Source of the DNA: Acidocella sp.
Lineage (GTDB): Bacteria > Pseudomonadota > Alphaproteobacteria > Acetobacterales > Acetobacteraceae
Length of the DNA: 64,000 nt
Direction of reading: 5' to 3'
Assembly: GCF_027352905.1 (NCBI RefSeq)
Contig: NZ_DAIEIF010000028.1
Coordinates: 1-64,000 of the forward strand
Made by a program: the position numbers and the translations under genes. The notes beneath the pieces are model-generated. The model was not told where the DNA came from. It was given only the letters and a program-made list of their open reading frames with translations, and made no database searches. Positions 34,341 through 43,407 of the stretch are shown here, piece by piece. Numbering within the stretch: position 1 is the first letter of the stretch; the number at the start of each line of letters is the position of its first letter.

Positions 34341-35516
34341 ATGCCTGCGAACATGTCTTCCCGTCCGCGCGCGCGGCTGCCGGCGGCGGCGTCCCTGTTG
34401 ATTTTCGGCCTGATGTTGGCGGGGTGCGGAAAGAAGCCCGCCCCGCCGCCGCCGCCGCCGCAGGTGGGCGTGGTCACCCTCCACCCGCAGGCGGTGCAAC
34501 GCACCACCGATCTGCCGGGGCGGACCAGCTCCGTGATGATCGCCCAGATCATCCCGCAGGTGAGCGGCGTGATCCTCAAGCGCCTGTTCATCGAGGGTGG
34601 CGACGTGGAGGCCGGGCAGCAACTCTACCAGATCGACCCCGCCCCCTATCAGGCGACCTATGACAACGCGGTGGCGACCCTCAAGCGCTACCAGGCCCAA
34701 TTAACCGCCGACCGGGCGCAGGCGACCCGCTACAAACCCCTGGCGGCGGCGCAGGCGGTCAGCCAGCAGGATTACGATAACGCGGTGGCCGCGGTCGGCG
34801 AGGATGAGGCGGAGATCGCCTCCGCCAAGGCGCAGATCGAATCCGCGCGCATCAATTTGCAATACACCAAGGTCTACTCGCCCATTTCCGGCACCATCGG
34901 CGCTTCATCGGTCACCCCCGGCGCGCTGGTCACCGCCTATCAAACCACGCCGCTCGCCACCGTCACCACGCTCGATCCCATCTATGTCGATGTCAACGAA
35001 TCGACGACCGACTGGCTGCGGCTGAAACAGGAGGCGGCGGCCGGGCGGCTCGTGCTCGCCCCGGATGGCTCGGCCAAGGTGACGCTGACGCTGGAGGATG
35101 GCAGCACCTATCCGCTGGACGGGCGGATGCAATTCGCCGAGGTCAATGTGGATCAAACCACCGGCACGGTGCTGGTGCGGGCGCTCTTTCCCAACCCCCA
35201 GCATCTGCTTCTGCCGGGCATGTATGTTCATGCCAAGCTGGATGAAGGCACCGACAAGGCGGCCATCCTCGTCCCGCAGCAGGCCGTTTCCCGCAACACC
35301 CATGGGGATCCGGTGGTGCTGCTCGTCAACGCGCAGAACGTCGTCTCGCAAGTGGTGATCCAGACCGGGCAGAATGTCGGCAATTATTGGCTGGCGACGA
35401 GCGGTTTGAAGGATGGGGACCGGGTGGTGGTGGACGGGCAGCAGAACGCGACCGTCGGCAAGGCCGTGACGCCCGTGGACGAGACCGCCCAATTCGCTGC
35501 CAATCCCGCCGCCTGA
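34341..35516 (+). CDS. RND efflux periplasmic adaptor (membrane fusion lipoprotein)
   Basis: 391 aa. Lipoprotein signal with lipobox LAGC near residue 33, then a proline-rich linker, beta-barrel and biotinyl-lipoyl strands (VSGVILKRLFIEGGDVEAGQ) and a long alpha-hairpin (about 100-165), ending with VVVDGQQNATVGKAVTPV. It matches AcrA/MexA. TGAGG lies 5 nt before the ATG at 34341; the GTG two codons earlier is less likely. First gene of the operon. It would link the inner-membrane pump to the outer-membrane channel. Confidence 0.92.
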   Translation: MPANMSSRPRARLPAAASLLIFGLMLAGCGKKPAPPPPPPQVGVVTLHPQAVQRTTDLPGRTSSVMIAQIIPQVSGVILKRLFIEGGDVEAGQQLYQIDPAPYQATYDNAVATLKRYQAQLTADRAQATRYKPLAAAQAVSQQDYDNAVAAVGEDEAEIASAKAQIESARINLQYTKVYSPISGTIGASSVTPGALVTAYQTTPLATVTTLDPIYVDVNESTTDWLRLKQEAAAGRLVLAPDGSAKVTLTLEDGSTYPLDGRMQFAEVNVDQTTGTVLVRALFPNPQHLLLPGMYVHAKLDEGTDKAAILVPQQAVSRNTHGDPVVLLVNAQNVVSQVVIQTGQNVGNYWLATSGLKDGDRVVVDGQQNATVGKAVTPVDETAQFAANPAA

Positions 35517-35537
35517 GCCGCAAGCAGGAAGCCCGCC

Positions 35538-38500
35538 ATGTCACGCTTTTTCATAGATAGGCCGATTTTTGCCTGGGTGATGGCGCTGATCGTCATGATG
35601 GCGGGCGGCATCGAGATGCTGCAATTGCCCATCGCGCAATACCCCAGCATCGCCCCGCCCTCCGTCAGCATCACCGCCAACTATGCGGGAGCCTCGGCCA
35701 CGACGGTCGCCAATACGGTCATCCGCCCGATCCTGCAGCAGATGACCGGGCTGGACGGGCTGGAATACATGAACGCGACGGCGCAATCCACCGGCGCGGT
35801 GTCCATCCTGCTCACCTTCAAGCAAGGCACGGACCCCAACATCGCCCAGGTGCAGGTGCAGAACAAGCTCGCCGTGGCTGAGAGCACGCTGCCGACCGAG
35901 GTCACCCAGACGGGTGTGACGGTGCAGAAGGCGGAGAAGAACTACATGCTCTTCTTCGCTCTCGTCTCCAAGGATGGGCGGATGACGCGCGGCGATATCG
36001 CGGATTACATCGCCTCGAATATCGAGGCGCCGATCACCCGCGTGCCGGGCGTGGGCGATTACACGCTGTTCGGCTCCGAATACGCGATGCGCATCTGGCT
36101 CGACCCGGACAAGCTCTATAAATACAAGCTGACCGTCACCGATATCGCCAGCGCCATCGAGGCTCAGAATATCCAGGTTCCCTCCGGCGAGCTGGGCGGC
36201 TTGCCCTCGGTGAAGGGCCAGCGCCTGGACGCGCTGATCAACGGCCCGTCGGAATTCAGCGATCCCGAGCAGTTTCAGAACATTTTGCTCAAGGTCCAGA
36301 CCAGCGGCGCCCAGGTACGGCTGCGCGATGTCGCGAAGGTGGAGTTGGGGCCGCAGAGCTACGCCATCAGCTCTCTCTATAACGGCATGCCGGCGAGCGG
36401 CATGGGCCTCAAGCTCAGCCCCGGCGCCAACCAGCTCACCACCGAGAAGGCGGTGAAGACGGAGCTGAACACCCTGGCGCAGCGTCTCCCGCCAGGGCTG
36501 GAGCTCGTCTATCCCTACGACACCCAGCCTTATATCGTCCTCTCCCTCAAAGAGGTGGCGATCACCCTGCTGTAGGCGATCGCCCTCGTCTTCCTGGTGA
36601 TGCTGCTCTTTCTGCAGAATTTCCGCGCCACGCTCGTGCCGACCATCGCCGTGCCGATCGTCCTGCTCGGCACCTTCGCGGTGCTGGCCTTCATGGGCTA
36701 TTCGATCAACACGCTGACCATGCTGGCCATGGTGCTCGCGGTCGGGTTGCTGGTGGATGACGCCATCGTCGTGGTGGAAAACGTCGACCGGCTCATGCAC
36801 ACCAAAAACCTGCCGCCCAAGGAGGCCGCCCGGCAATCCATGGGCGAGATCTCGGGCGCTCTGGTCGGCATCGCCATGGTGCTGGCGGCCGTGTACATGC
36901 CGATGGCCTTTTTCAGCGGCTCCACCGGCGTCATCTACCGCCAGTTCTCCGTCACCATCATCTCCGCCATGGCGCTTTCGGTGCTCACCGCGCTCACCTT
37001 CACCCCCTCGCTCTGCGGATCATTGCTGCGGCCGCAAAAGCCGGGGGCGGGCACGCGCGGCTTCACCGGCTGGTTCAACCGCAATTTCGAGGCGACCCGC
37101 AATCATTACCTGCATGGCGTCGCGCGGATGACGAAGCGGCGGCGGCTGAGTATGGTGGCGCTGGTCTGCATCACCATCCTCATGGTGTTCCTGTTCACGC
37201 GCCTGCCAAAAGGCTTTCTGCCCGATGAGGATCAGGGATTGCTGCTCGGGCAGGTGAGCCTGCCGCCTGGCGCCACGGCCGAGGAGACCGAGGCGATGAA
37301 CGCCCAGGTGCGGCAATATCTCGAGCAAGCCGAAGGCAAGAACCTGAAATCGATGTTCACCGTCACCGGCTTCAGCTTTGCCGGTCAGGCCCAGAATCAG
37401 GGCTTTCTCGTCCTGCTCACCACCCCCTGGGACGAGCGGACCAAGGCCTCGCAGAGCGTCGCCGCCATCGCGGGGCGGGCCAACAGCCATTTTCTGGGCA
37501 ATCGCGGCGGCCAGGTCTTCATCGTCCAGCCGCCGCCGGTGCTGGAACTCGGCAACGCCACGGGCTTCGACATGGAGCTGATGAACACCGGCAATCTCAG
37601 CGACGCCGATTTCTATGCCGCCCGCAATCAATTCCTCAAACTCGCCGGAGCGGATAAGATGCTCGTGGCGGTGCGGCCGAACGGTCTGGGCGAGACGCCG
37701 CAATATGCTCTCGATGTGGATCGCGAGAAAGCCTCCGCGCTCGGGCTTGCCATCAATGACGTCAACACGACGATCCAGGGGGCGCTGGCCTCGATGTATG
37801 TCAATCAGTTCTTCCGTGATGGGCGCGTGAAGGATGTCTATCTCCAGGGCCAGCCGGATGCCCGCATGCAGCCGAGCGATCTGGAGAAATGGTATGTGCG
37901 CAACAACCAGAACCAGCTGGTGCCCTTCAGCGCCTTCACCTCGGGGCATTGGACCGTGGGGCCGCAATCCGTGGAAATTTATAACGGCATCAGATCCTAT
38001 GAATTATTGGGTCAGCCCGCCCCCGGCGTGAGCAGCGGCCAGGCGATGACCGAGGTGCAGAAACTCGTCTCCAAGCTGCCCAAGGGCGTCACCATGGAAT
38101 GGACCGGGCTTTCCTATGAGCAGGAGAAGGCCGGATCGCAGACCGGAGCGCTTTATACCATCTCCATCATCTTCATCCTGCTCTGCCTGGCCGCCCTTTA
38201 TGAAAGCTGGTCCATCCCGGCGGCCGTGATGCTGGTGGTGCCGCTCGGCATCATCGGCGCGGTCACCGCCAATTTGCTCCGCGGGATCGACAACGACGTC
38301 TATTTCCAGATCGGCCTGCTCACCACCATGGGCCTCTCGGTCAAGAACGCCATTCTCATCGTCGAATTCGCGCGCAATTTCTACGAACAAGGCGAGAGCC
38401 TGATAGATGCGGCGATGCATGCCGGGCGGGAGCGTCTGCGGCCGATTTTGATGACCTCCATCGCCTTCGTGCTCGGCACCTTGCCGCTGGCGGTGGCCTC

Positions 38501-38690
38501 CGGGGCGGGGGCGGGGGCGCGCCAGGCCATTGGCACCGCCGTGGTGGGCGGCATGGTCACCGCCACCGTGCTGGTCACCCTGTTCGTGCCGGTCTTCTTC
38601 GTCACGGTGCTCACCTTGGCCAAGGTCAAACGCCGCTCGGAAAAACTGGCGGAGGAAGCCGCCGCCGGGCAGGGGAACAGCCATGCGTAA
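35538..38690 (+). pseudogene. RND multidrug efflux pump (AcrB/MexB type), interrupted by an in-frame TAG
   Basis: Without the stop the frame would give 1050 aa, the normal AcrB length. Codon 346 (36573-36575) is TAG; both sides are in the same frame and otherwise intact. At this position AcrB has Glu346 (context LxEAIxLVFLVM), and GAG to TAG is one base change. Downstream, the proton-relay Asp407-Asp408 (GLLVDDAIVVVEN) and Lys (GLSVKNAILIVEFA) remain. A GTG-ATG pair at 36597 could restart translation but lacks a good ribosome site and would miss the first 353 residues. Recent nonsense mutation, sequencing error or amber readthrough are the options. Confidence 0.85.
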
Positions 38691-40164
38691 ATCGAGCCTG
38701 GCGGCCTGTCTCTCCCTCGTTCTCTCCCTGGTCCTGTTGTCCGGCTGCATGTTCATACCGGACTATCACCGGCCGGGCCTGCCGGTGGAGAACCAATATC
38801 CGGTGGCGGGCGGCGCTGGCCCCGCCGCGGCCGATATGGGCTGGAAGGTGTTTTTCGCCGATCCGGCGCTGCAGCAGCTCATCGCCTTCAGCCTCGCCAA
38901 TAACCGCAATCTGCGCATCTCGGCCCTCAACGTCCAATCCGCCGAGGCCCAGTACCGGGTGAGCCGCGCCAGCTTGTTCCCGACGCTGCAAGGGGTGGGC
39001 ACCGCGCTGGAGGAAGGCATTCCCGCCGACGCCAGCACCAGCAATCCGGCTGGCTCCGGTCAGGGCGTCACGCTGCATGAATACAGCCTTGGCGCGGAGG
39101 CTGTCTCCTGGGAGCTCGATCTCTTCGGCAAGATCCGCTCCCAGGCCGAGGCCGCGCGCCAGACCTATCTGAGCGATGCCGAGACGGCCCTCAGCGTGCA
39201 GATCGCGCTCGTCGCCCAGGTGGCGGCGGAGTACGACACCTGGCTCGCGGATCGCGAATCCCTGCAAATCGCCGAGAACACGGCCGCCACCAACCTGAAA
39301 AGCCTCCAGCTCACCCAGCTCGAGGCCCAGCACGGCACCGGCACGGCGCTGGACGTGGCGCAGTCACAGGTCAATTACGACACCGCCCGCGCCTATATCT
39401 CGCAATATCAGCGGATGGTGGCGCAGGATATGGATGAGATCGTGCTGCTGGCGGGGGCGCCGCTGCCGCCCGCCTTGGTCCAACAGATGCAGCAGGTGGC
39501 CGGGCTGTCCAACGAGCCGCCTTTGCCGGAGGTGCCCGCCGGCCTGCCCTCGGATCTGCTCACCCGCCGGCCGGATATCCGCGCCGCCGAGCACCAGCTC
39601 CTCGCCGCCAATGCCAATATCGGCGCGGCGCGGGCGGCCTTCTTCCCCTCCATCTCCCTCACCGCCAATGGCGGCGTGGCCAGCAACAGCCTCAGCAGCC
39701 TGTTCGATGGCGGGCAGGGCTCCTGGATGTTCGAGCCGCAGATCACCCTGCCGATTTTCACCGGCGGCGCCAATCTCGCCAATCTCGACCTCGCCAAGAT
39801 CGAGAAGCGGGTGCAGATCGCCAATTACGAGCAGACGATCCAATCGGCCTTTCACGATGTTTCGGACGCGCTGGCCGGGCGGACGACCTATTCCGCCCAG
39901 CTCCAGGCGCAGCAGGATCTGGTGGCGGCGGATCAACGCTATTATCAACTGGCCTCGATGCGCTTCAACACGGGCATCGACAATTATCTCAACGTGCTGA
40001 TCGCGCAGAACGCCCTGCTTAACGCGCGGCTCAACCTGGTGGCATTGCGATTGGCCCAGCAGCAGAACGAAATCACGCTGTACAAGGCGCTGGGCGGCGG
40101 CTGGGAGGCGGAGAACACGCCGGTGGCGGCGGCACAGCCCGCCGCGGCGCCGAAGCCCGATTAA
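38683..40164 (+). CDS. Outer-membrane efflux channel lipoprotein (OprM/NodT family)
   Basis: 493 aa. Lipobox LLSGC near residue 23, then two outer-membrane-factor repeats with typical features: WELDLFGKIRSQAEAARQTY, RRPDIRAAEHQLLAANANIGAARAAFFPSISL, and PIFTGG. The start overlaps the pump's stop by 8 bp, so expression is coupled to the pump, and the TAG in the pump gene may be polar on it. It completes the tripartite operon. Confidence 0.92.
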   Translation: MRKSSLAACLSLVLSLVLLSGCMFIPDYHRPGLPVENQYPVAGGAGPAAADMGWKVFFADPALQQLIAFSLANNRNLRISALNVQSAEAQYRVSRASLFPTLQGVGTALEEGIPADASTSNPAGSGQGVTLHEYSLGAEAVSWELDLFGKIRSQAEAARQTYLSDAETALSVQIALVAQVAAEYDTWLADRESLQIAENTAATNLKSLQLTQLEAQHGTGTALDVAQSQVNYDTARAYISQYQRMVAQDMDEIVLLAGAPLPPALVQQMQQVAGLSNEPPLPEVPAGLPSDLLTRRPDIRAAEHQLLAANANIGAARAAFFPSISLTANGGVASNSLSSLFDGGQGSWMFEPQITLPIFTGGANLANLDLAKIEKRVQIANYEQTIQSAFHDVSDALAGRTTYSAQLQAQQDLVAADQRYYQLASMRFNTGIDNYLNVLIAQNALLNARLNLVALRLAQQQNEITLYKALGGGWEAENTPVAAAQPAAAPKPD

Positions 40165-40177
40165 CCCGCCGCCGGGG

Positions 40178-40894
40178 CTGGAGCTGGAGGGCCTCACCCT
40201 TGGCTACCAGGGGCGGCCGCTCTTCGCGGGGCTGGATTTGCGGGTGGCGGCGGGGCGTTGCACCGCCCTGCTTGGCGCCAGCGGGGTGGGCAAGACCAGC
40301 CTGCTGCGGGTCATCGCCGGGCTGGCCGCGCCGGAGGCCGGGCGGGTCGCCGCCTCGGACGGGCTGCCCCTGCGCCAGCGCATCGCCTGGATGGGCCAGC
40401 AGGATCTCCTCTACCCCTGGCTTCGCGTCGTGGGAAACGTCACGCTGGGCAGCCGCCTGCGGGGTGAGAGGCCGGATACGCCCCGCGCCCTGGCCTTGCT
40501 GGAGGCGGTGGGGCTCGCGGGCCGGGCGCGAGCCCTCCCGCGCGAACTCTCCGGCGGCATGCGCCAGCGCGCCGCCCTGGCGCGGACCTTGTATGAGGAC
40601 CGGCCCATCGTGCTGATGGATGAGCCCTTCTCGGCCCTGGACGCGATCACCCGCGCCCGCATGCAGGAGCTCGCGGCCCGGCTGCTGGCGGGGCGGACCG
40701 TGCTGCTCATCACCCATGACCCGCTGGAGGCCTGCCGCCTCGCCCATGGCCTGCACGTGATGGCGGGCCAGCCCGCGCGGCTCGGCCCGCTCATCTCCGT
40801 GCCGGGCGCGCCGCCCCGCGCCGTGGATGACGAGGCGCTGCTGCACGCCCAGGCCGAGTTGATGCGCGCTCTGCTCGCCGGGGGCGGGGCGTGA
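40178..40894 (+). CDS. thiZ: ThiZ-like ABC transporter ATPase (pyrimidine/thiamine precursor import), non-canonical start
   Basis: Protein similarity begins at LELEGLTLGYQGRPLFAGL, upstream of the first ordinary start codon (TTG at 40238). In that frame there is no ATG or GTG; candidate starts are CTG at 40178 or ATT at 40160, which overlaps the previous gene's TAA. Walker A GASGVGKTSLL, Q-loop WMGQQDLLYPWL, signature LSGGMRQRAALARTL, Walker B VLMDEPFSALD. The MxQQDLLxPWL and THDPLEACRL segments match ThiZ proteins of the hydroxymethylpyrimidine importer ThiXYZ. It is coupled by GTGA to the permease gene. ThiY is absent here, so the substrate remains inferred. Confidence 0.72.
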   Translation: MELEGLTLGYQGRPLFAGLDLRVAAGRCTALLGASGVGKTSLLRVIAGLAAPEAGRVAASDGLPLRQRIAWMGQQDLLYPWLRVVGNVTLGSRLRGERPDTPRALALLEAVGLAGRARALPRELSGGMRQRAALARTLYEDRPIVLMDEPFSALDAITRARMQELAARLLAGRTVLLITHDPLEACRLAHGLHVMAGQPARLGPLISVPGAPPRAVDDEALLHAQAELMRALLAGGGA

Positions 40895-41637
40895 GCCGCA
40901 TCCTTCGCCCGCTCTACACGCTGGCGGGGCTGGTCCTGGCCTGGTGGCTGCTTGCCCGCTTCGCCGGGATTCCCGCTTTCCTGCTTCCCGGTCCGGGTGC
41001 GGTGGCGGCCACGCTGGTCACGCGCTGGGGGTTTCTCTGGGCCAACATGCTCGTCACGCTGGTGGAAATCGCGCTGGGCCTGGCGCTGGGCACGCTCGCC
41101 GGGGCGCTGCTCGCCCTGGTCATGGTCTATTCCCGCGGCTTGCAGCGCTGGGTGCTGCCGCTGCTGCTGCTGAGCCAGGCCGTGCCGGTATTCGCCCTGG
41201 CGCCGCTCCTGGTGCTGTGGCTGGGCTTCGGCCTCGCCTCCAAGGTGCTGATGACCATGCTCATCATCTTCTTCCCCGTCACCGCCGCGTTTTACGACGG
41301 GCTGCGCCGCACCGAGCCGGGCTGGCTCGACCTTGCCCGCACCATGGGCGCCTCCAGCCTCGCCCAGCTTCTCCATGTCCGGCTGATGGCGGCGCTGCCC
41401 GCCTTTGGGGCGGGGCTGCGCATCGCGGCGGCGGCGGCGCCCATCGGCGCCATCATCGGCGAGTGGGCGGGGGCCTCGGCCGGGCTGGGCTATGTGATGC
41501 TGAACGCCAATGCCCGGATGCAGACCGATCTGATGTTCGCGGCGCTGGCGCTGCTGGCCGCTCTCACCATTCTGCTCTGGGCGCTGGTGGATGGGCTGCT
41601 GCGCCGGCTGCTCCGCTGGGCGCCGGATAGCGGCTGA
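40891..41637 (+). CDS. thiX: ThiX-like ABC transporter permease
   Basis: 248 aa, six predicted helices. The permease EAA loop is DLARTMGASSLAQLLHVRLMAALPAF, as in the NitT/TauT/ThiX group (family BPD_transp_1). It starts with GTG overlapping the ATPase stop (GTGA). Paired with a ThiZ-like ATPase it probably imports a thiamine pyrimidine precursor; sulfonate or nitrate import is the alternative. No substrate-binding protein gene is next to it. Confidence 0.8.
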   Translation: MSRILRPLYTLAGLVLAWWLLARFAGIPAFLLPGPGAVAATLVTRWGFLWANMLVTLVEIALGLALGTLAGALLALVMVYSRGLQRWVLPLLLLSQAVPVFALAPLLVLWLGFGLASKVLMTMLIIFFPVTAAFYDGLRRTEPGWLDLARTMGASSLAQLLHVRLMAALPAFGAGLRIAAAAAPIGAIIGEWAGASAGLGYVMLNANARMQTDLMFAALALLAALTILLWALVDGLLRRLLRWAPDSG

Positions 41638-41643
41638 CCCGCC

Positions 41644-42234
41644 TCATTGCTGGCGCAGCAAAGCGGCCAGGGCGCCGGGCGGCAGGTTGAGCGGCATGAA
41701 ATTGGCGGGCGGGGTGAATTCATCCGCCGCCACCGGGCCGTAGCTCACCGAGGTGGCGGTGATGTCCGCGCCGCCATGCGCGTTCTGCCCGGCGAAGTGC
41801 AGGATCACCCCATCCGGCGTGATGCAGGCCCGGGCGGTGCCGTTCTTGTCCGTCACCTTGTAGTCCCGGCAGTCCAACCCGGCGTAATGCCCGGTGCCGA
41901 TGGGGGTGAAGCTGGCGTTATCCGCCTGGTAGAGCTGGGTGGTGAGGCTGGAGAAATCCGGCGCCTGGACGATGGCGTGCAGGGCGGGCACCACCACCTG
42001 GGCCTGCCCCTGGGGCAGGTTGGCGAGAACGTAAAGGCCGGTGACGCTATCCAGCCGCGCTTGCTGGCTGGCCGCGGCATAGCTCAGCCGGTAGGTTTGC
42101 GGCGGCTGGCCTGGGCTCGCCACGCTGTAATCCACCGAGACATCGCGCGTCGGCAGAAAGGCTGGCGCGGCAGCGGCCAGGGCGGGAGTGAGGGCGGCCA
42201 GCATGGCCAGGGCGGGGAGAAGCGGGCGTTTCAT
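41644..42234 (-). CDS. Exported protein of unknown function (DUF4412-like)
   Basis: 196 aa with a Sec signal peptide (residues about 1-22, ending LAAAA). The mature part is strand-rich; it has one Cys pair, in LDCRDYKV and RACITPDG, which could form a disulfide across a beta-hairpin, and ends [20 protein letters not shown]. The layout resembles DUF4412-type periplasmic proteins, but I am not certain. It overlaps aat by 4 bp (ATGA), so the two are co-transcribed. Confidence 0.65.
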   Translation of the reverse strand: MKRPLLPALAMLAALTPALAAAAPAFLPTRDVSVDYSVASPGQPPQTYRLSYAAASQQARLDSVTGLYVLANLPQGQAQVVVPALHAIVQAPDFSSLTTQLYQADNASFTPIGTGHYAGLDCRDYKVTDKNGTARACITPDGVILHFAGQNAHGGADITATSVSYGPVAADEFTPPANFMPLNLPPGALAALLRQQ

Positions 42235-42896
42235 GGAACCTCTTTTCGCATGGTCTCGAATTCACGCATCAGCGCCGCCGGGTCCGGCGCGGCGGGAAAG
42301 CGCGCCGGCTCTTCCAGCGCTTCCGCCAGCATGGTGTGGTAGGTGCCGCGCGGCACCTCCCGCGCGCCGAACCGGAGGAGATGGCCGGTGATGAATTGCG
42401 TGTCCAGCAGAGTATAGCCGCCCAGGCGCAGCCGCGCCACTAGATGCGCCAGCGCCACCTTGGAGGCGTCGGCGACGGTGGAGAACATGCTCTCGCCGAA
42501 AAACGCGCCGCCCAGCGCCACGCCGTACAGCCCGCCCACCAGCTCGCCCCCCAGCCAGCTTTCCACGCTATGGGCGAACCCCATCCGGTGCAGGTCGATG
42601 AAGAGCCGTTCGATCTCGCGGTTGATCCAGGTCTCCGGCCGGCCTTCCCGCGCGGCGGCGCAGCCGGTGATGGTGGCGGTGAAATCCTCATCCGCCGTCA
42701 CGGTGAAGCGCCCGGCGCGCAGCGTGCGCATCAGGCGGCGGGGGATATGGAAGCCGTTGAGCGGCAGCACGCCGCGCATGTCCGGGTCCAGCCAGTGCAG
42801 CGTGCTGCTCTCGCGCGATTCCGCCATGGGAAACAGGCCCAGCCGGTAGGCGCGCAGAAGCAGATCCGGAGTGAGGATGAAAGGCCGCGCGGACAT
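42231..42896 (-). CDS. aat: Leucyl/phenylalanyl-tRNA--protein transferase
   Basis: 221 aa. [52 protein letters not shown] (quoted in part) and [18 protein letters not shown] are canonical Aat motifs. The enzyme adds Leu or Phe to N-terminal Arg/Lys of proteins, marking them for ClpS-ClpAP degradation. Start at 42896, where alignment to the family begins. Confidence 0.93.
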   Translation of the reverse strand: MSARPFILTPDLLLRAYRLGLFPMAESRESSTLHWLDPDMRGVLPLNGFHIPRRLMRTLRAGRFTVTADEDFTATITGCAAAREGRPETWINREIERLFIDLHRMGFAHSVESWLGGELVGGLYGVALGGAFFGESMFSTVADASKVALAHLVARLRLGGYTLLDTQFITGHLLRFGAREVPRGTYHTMLAEALEEPARFPAAPDPAALMREFETMRKEVP

Positions 42897-42955
42897 GGGC
42901 CAAGTTTCGCACCCAAGCACGGGCTTTGCCAAGCCGCTCTTAGGGCGCGCCAAAA

Positions 42956-42978
42956 GCCCCGGAGCATGGCTCCGGGGC
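42956..42978 (-). terminator. Intrinsic terminator of the 70-aa gene
   Basis: GCCCCGGAGC-ATG-GCTCCGGGGC, a perfect 10-bp stem. On the minus strand it is followed by TTTTGG. It stands 30 bp beyond the stop of the small gene at 43008-43220 and before aat, so that small gene probably has its own short transcript. Confidence 0.8.
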
Positions 42979-43007
42979 TGGCACCTCCCTAAACTTGGCG
43001 CTTATTG

Positions 43008-43220
43008 TTAGCGGACGGTGGAGGACATGGCCCAGAAATGGCCATGAACCAGCCCGTCATCGTGGTCATTCTCCGCCGGCTGGCGGTCATAGGCGGGCTC
43101 TACCCGATGGCGCGTTGAGGAGGGCTGGGGCGCGCGGGAGCCGAAGCCGGCGTCACGCACGGCCGCGCCATTCCCGCCCAGGCCGTCAGGGGAGAAATTC
43201 GGGGTCGTCTGGATGCGCAT
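43008..43220 (-). CDS. Small 70-aa protein of unknown function
   Basis: AGGAG stands 8 nt before the ATG, and an intrinsic terminator follows, so this is a compact monocistronic gene. The peptide (MRIQTTPNFSPDGLGGNGAA, then an Arg/Pro/Ser-rich middle and acidic ENDHDDG near the end) has no membrane segment, signal peptide or Cys pair and looks disordered. I recognise no family. The region between it and the ScfR-type regulator (43221-43407) would hold both divergent promoters. Confidence 0.65.
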   Translation of the reverse strand: MRIQTTPNFSPDGLGGNGAAVRDAGFGSRAPQPSSTRHRVEPAYDRQPAENDHDDGLVHGHFWAMSSTVR

Positions 43221-43407
43221 GGTGACACTCCTATGGGAATAAAAACCGGGTCCTCCACGAGACGGCGGGGTTGGCATGGGGAGAAGGCCGCGCCGTGAAG
43301 GACTGAAGTGAAATTATTTACATCGCCCCCGATAATCCAGCGCGAAACCGCGAAGCCCGGCGAAATCTGTGGGTGACTTTACGGAAGATTTTTGCGATTT
43401 GTAAAAC

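Noticed and set aside
36597-38690. Second half of the RND pump as an independent gene
   Set aside because: It is in the same frame as the first half, starts in the middle of a membrane helix and lacks a ribosome site, so it is treated as one interrupted gene.
40120-40240. TPP riboswitch before the ThiZ-like gene
   Set aside because: The gene begins within a few bases of the previous stop and there is no room or THI-box sequence.
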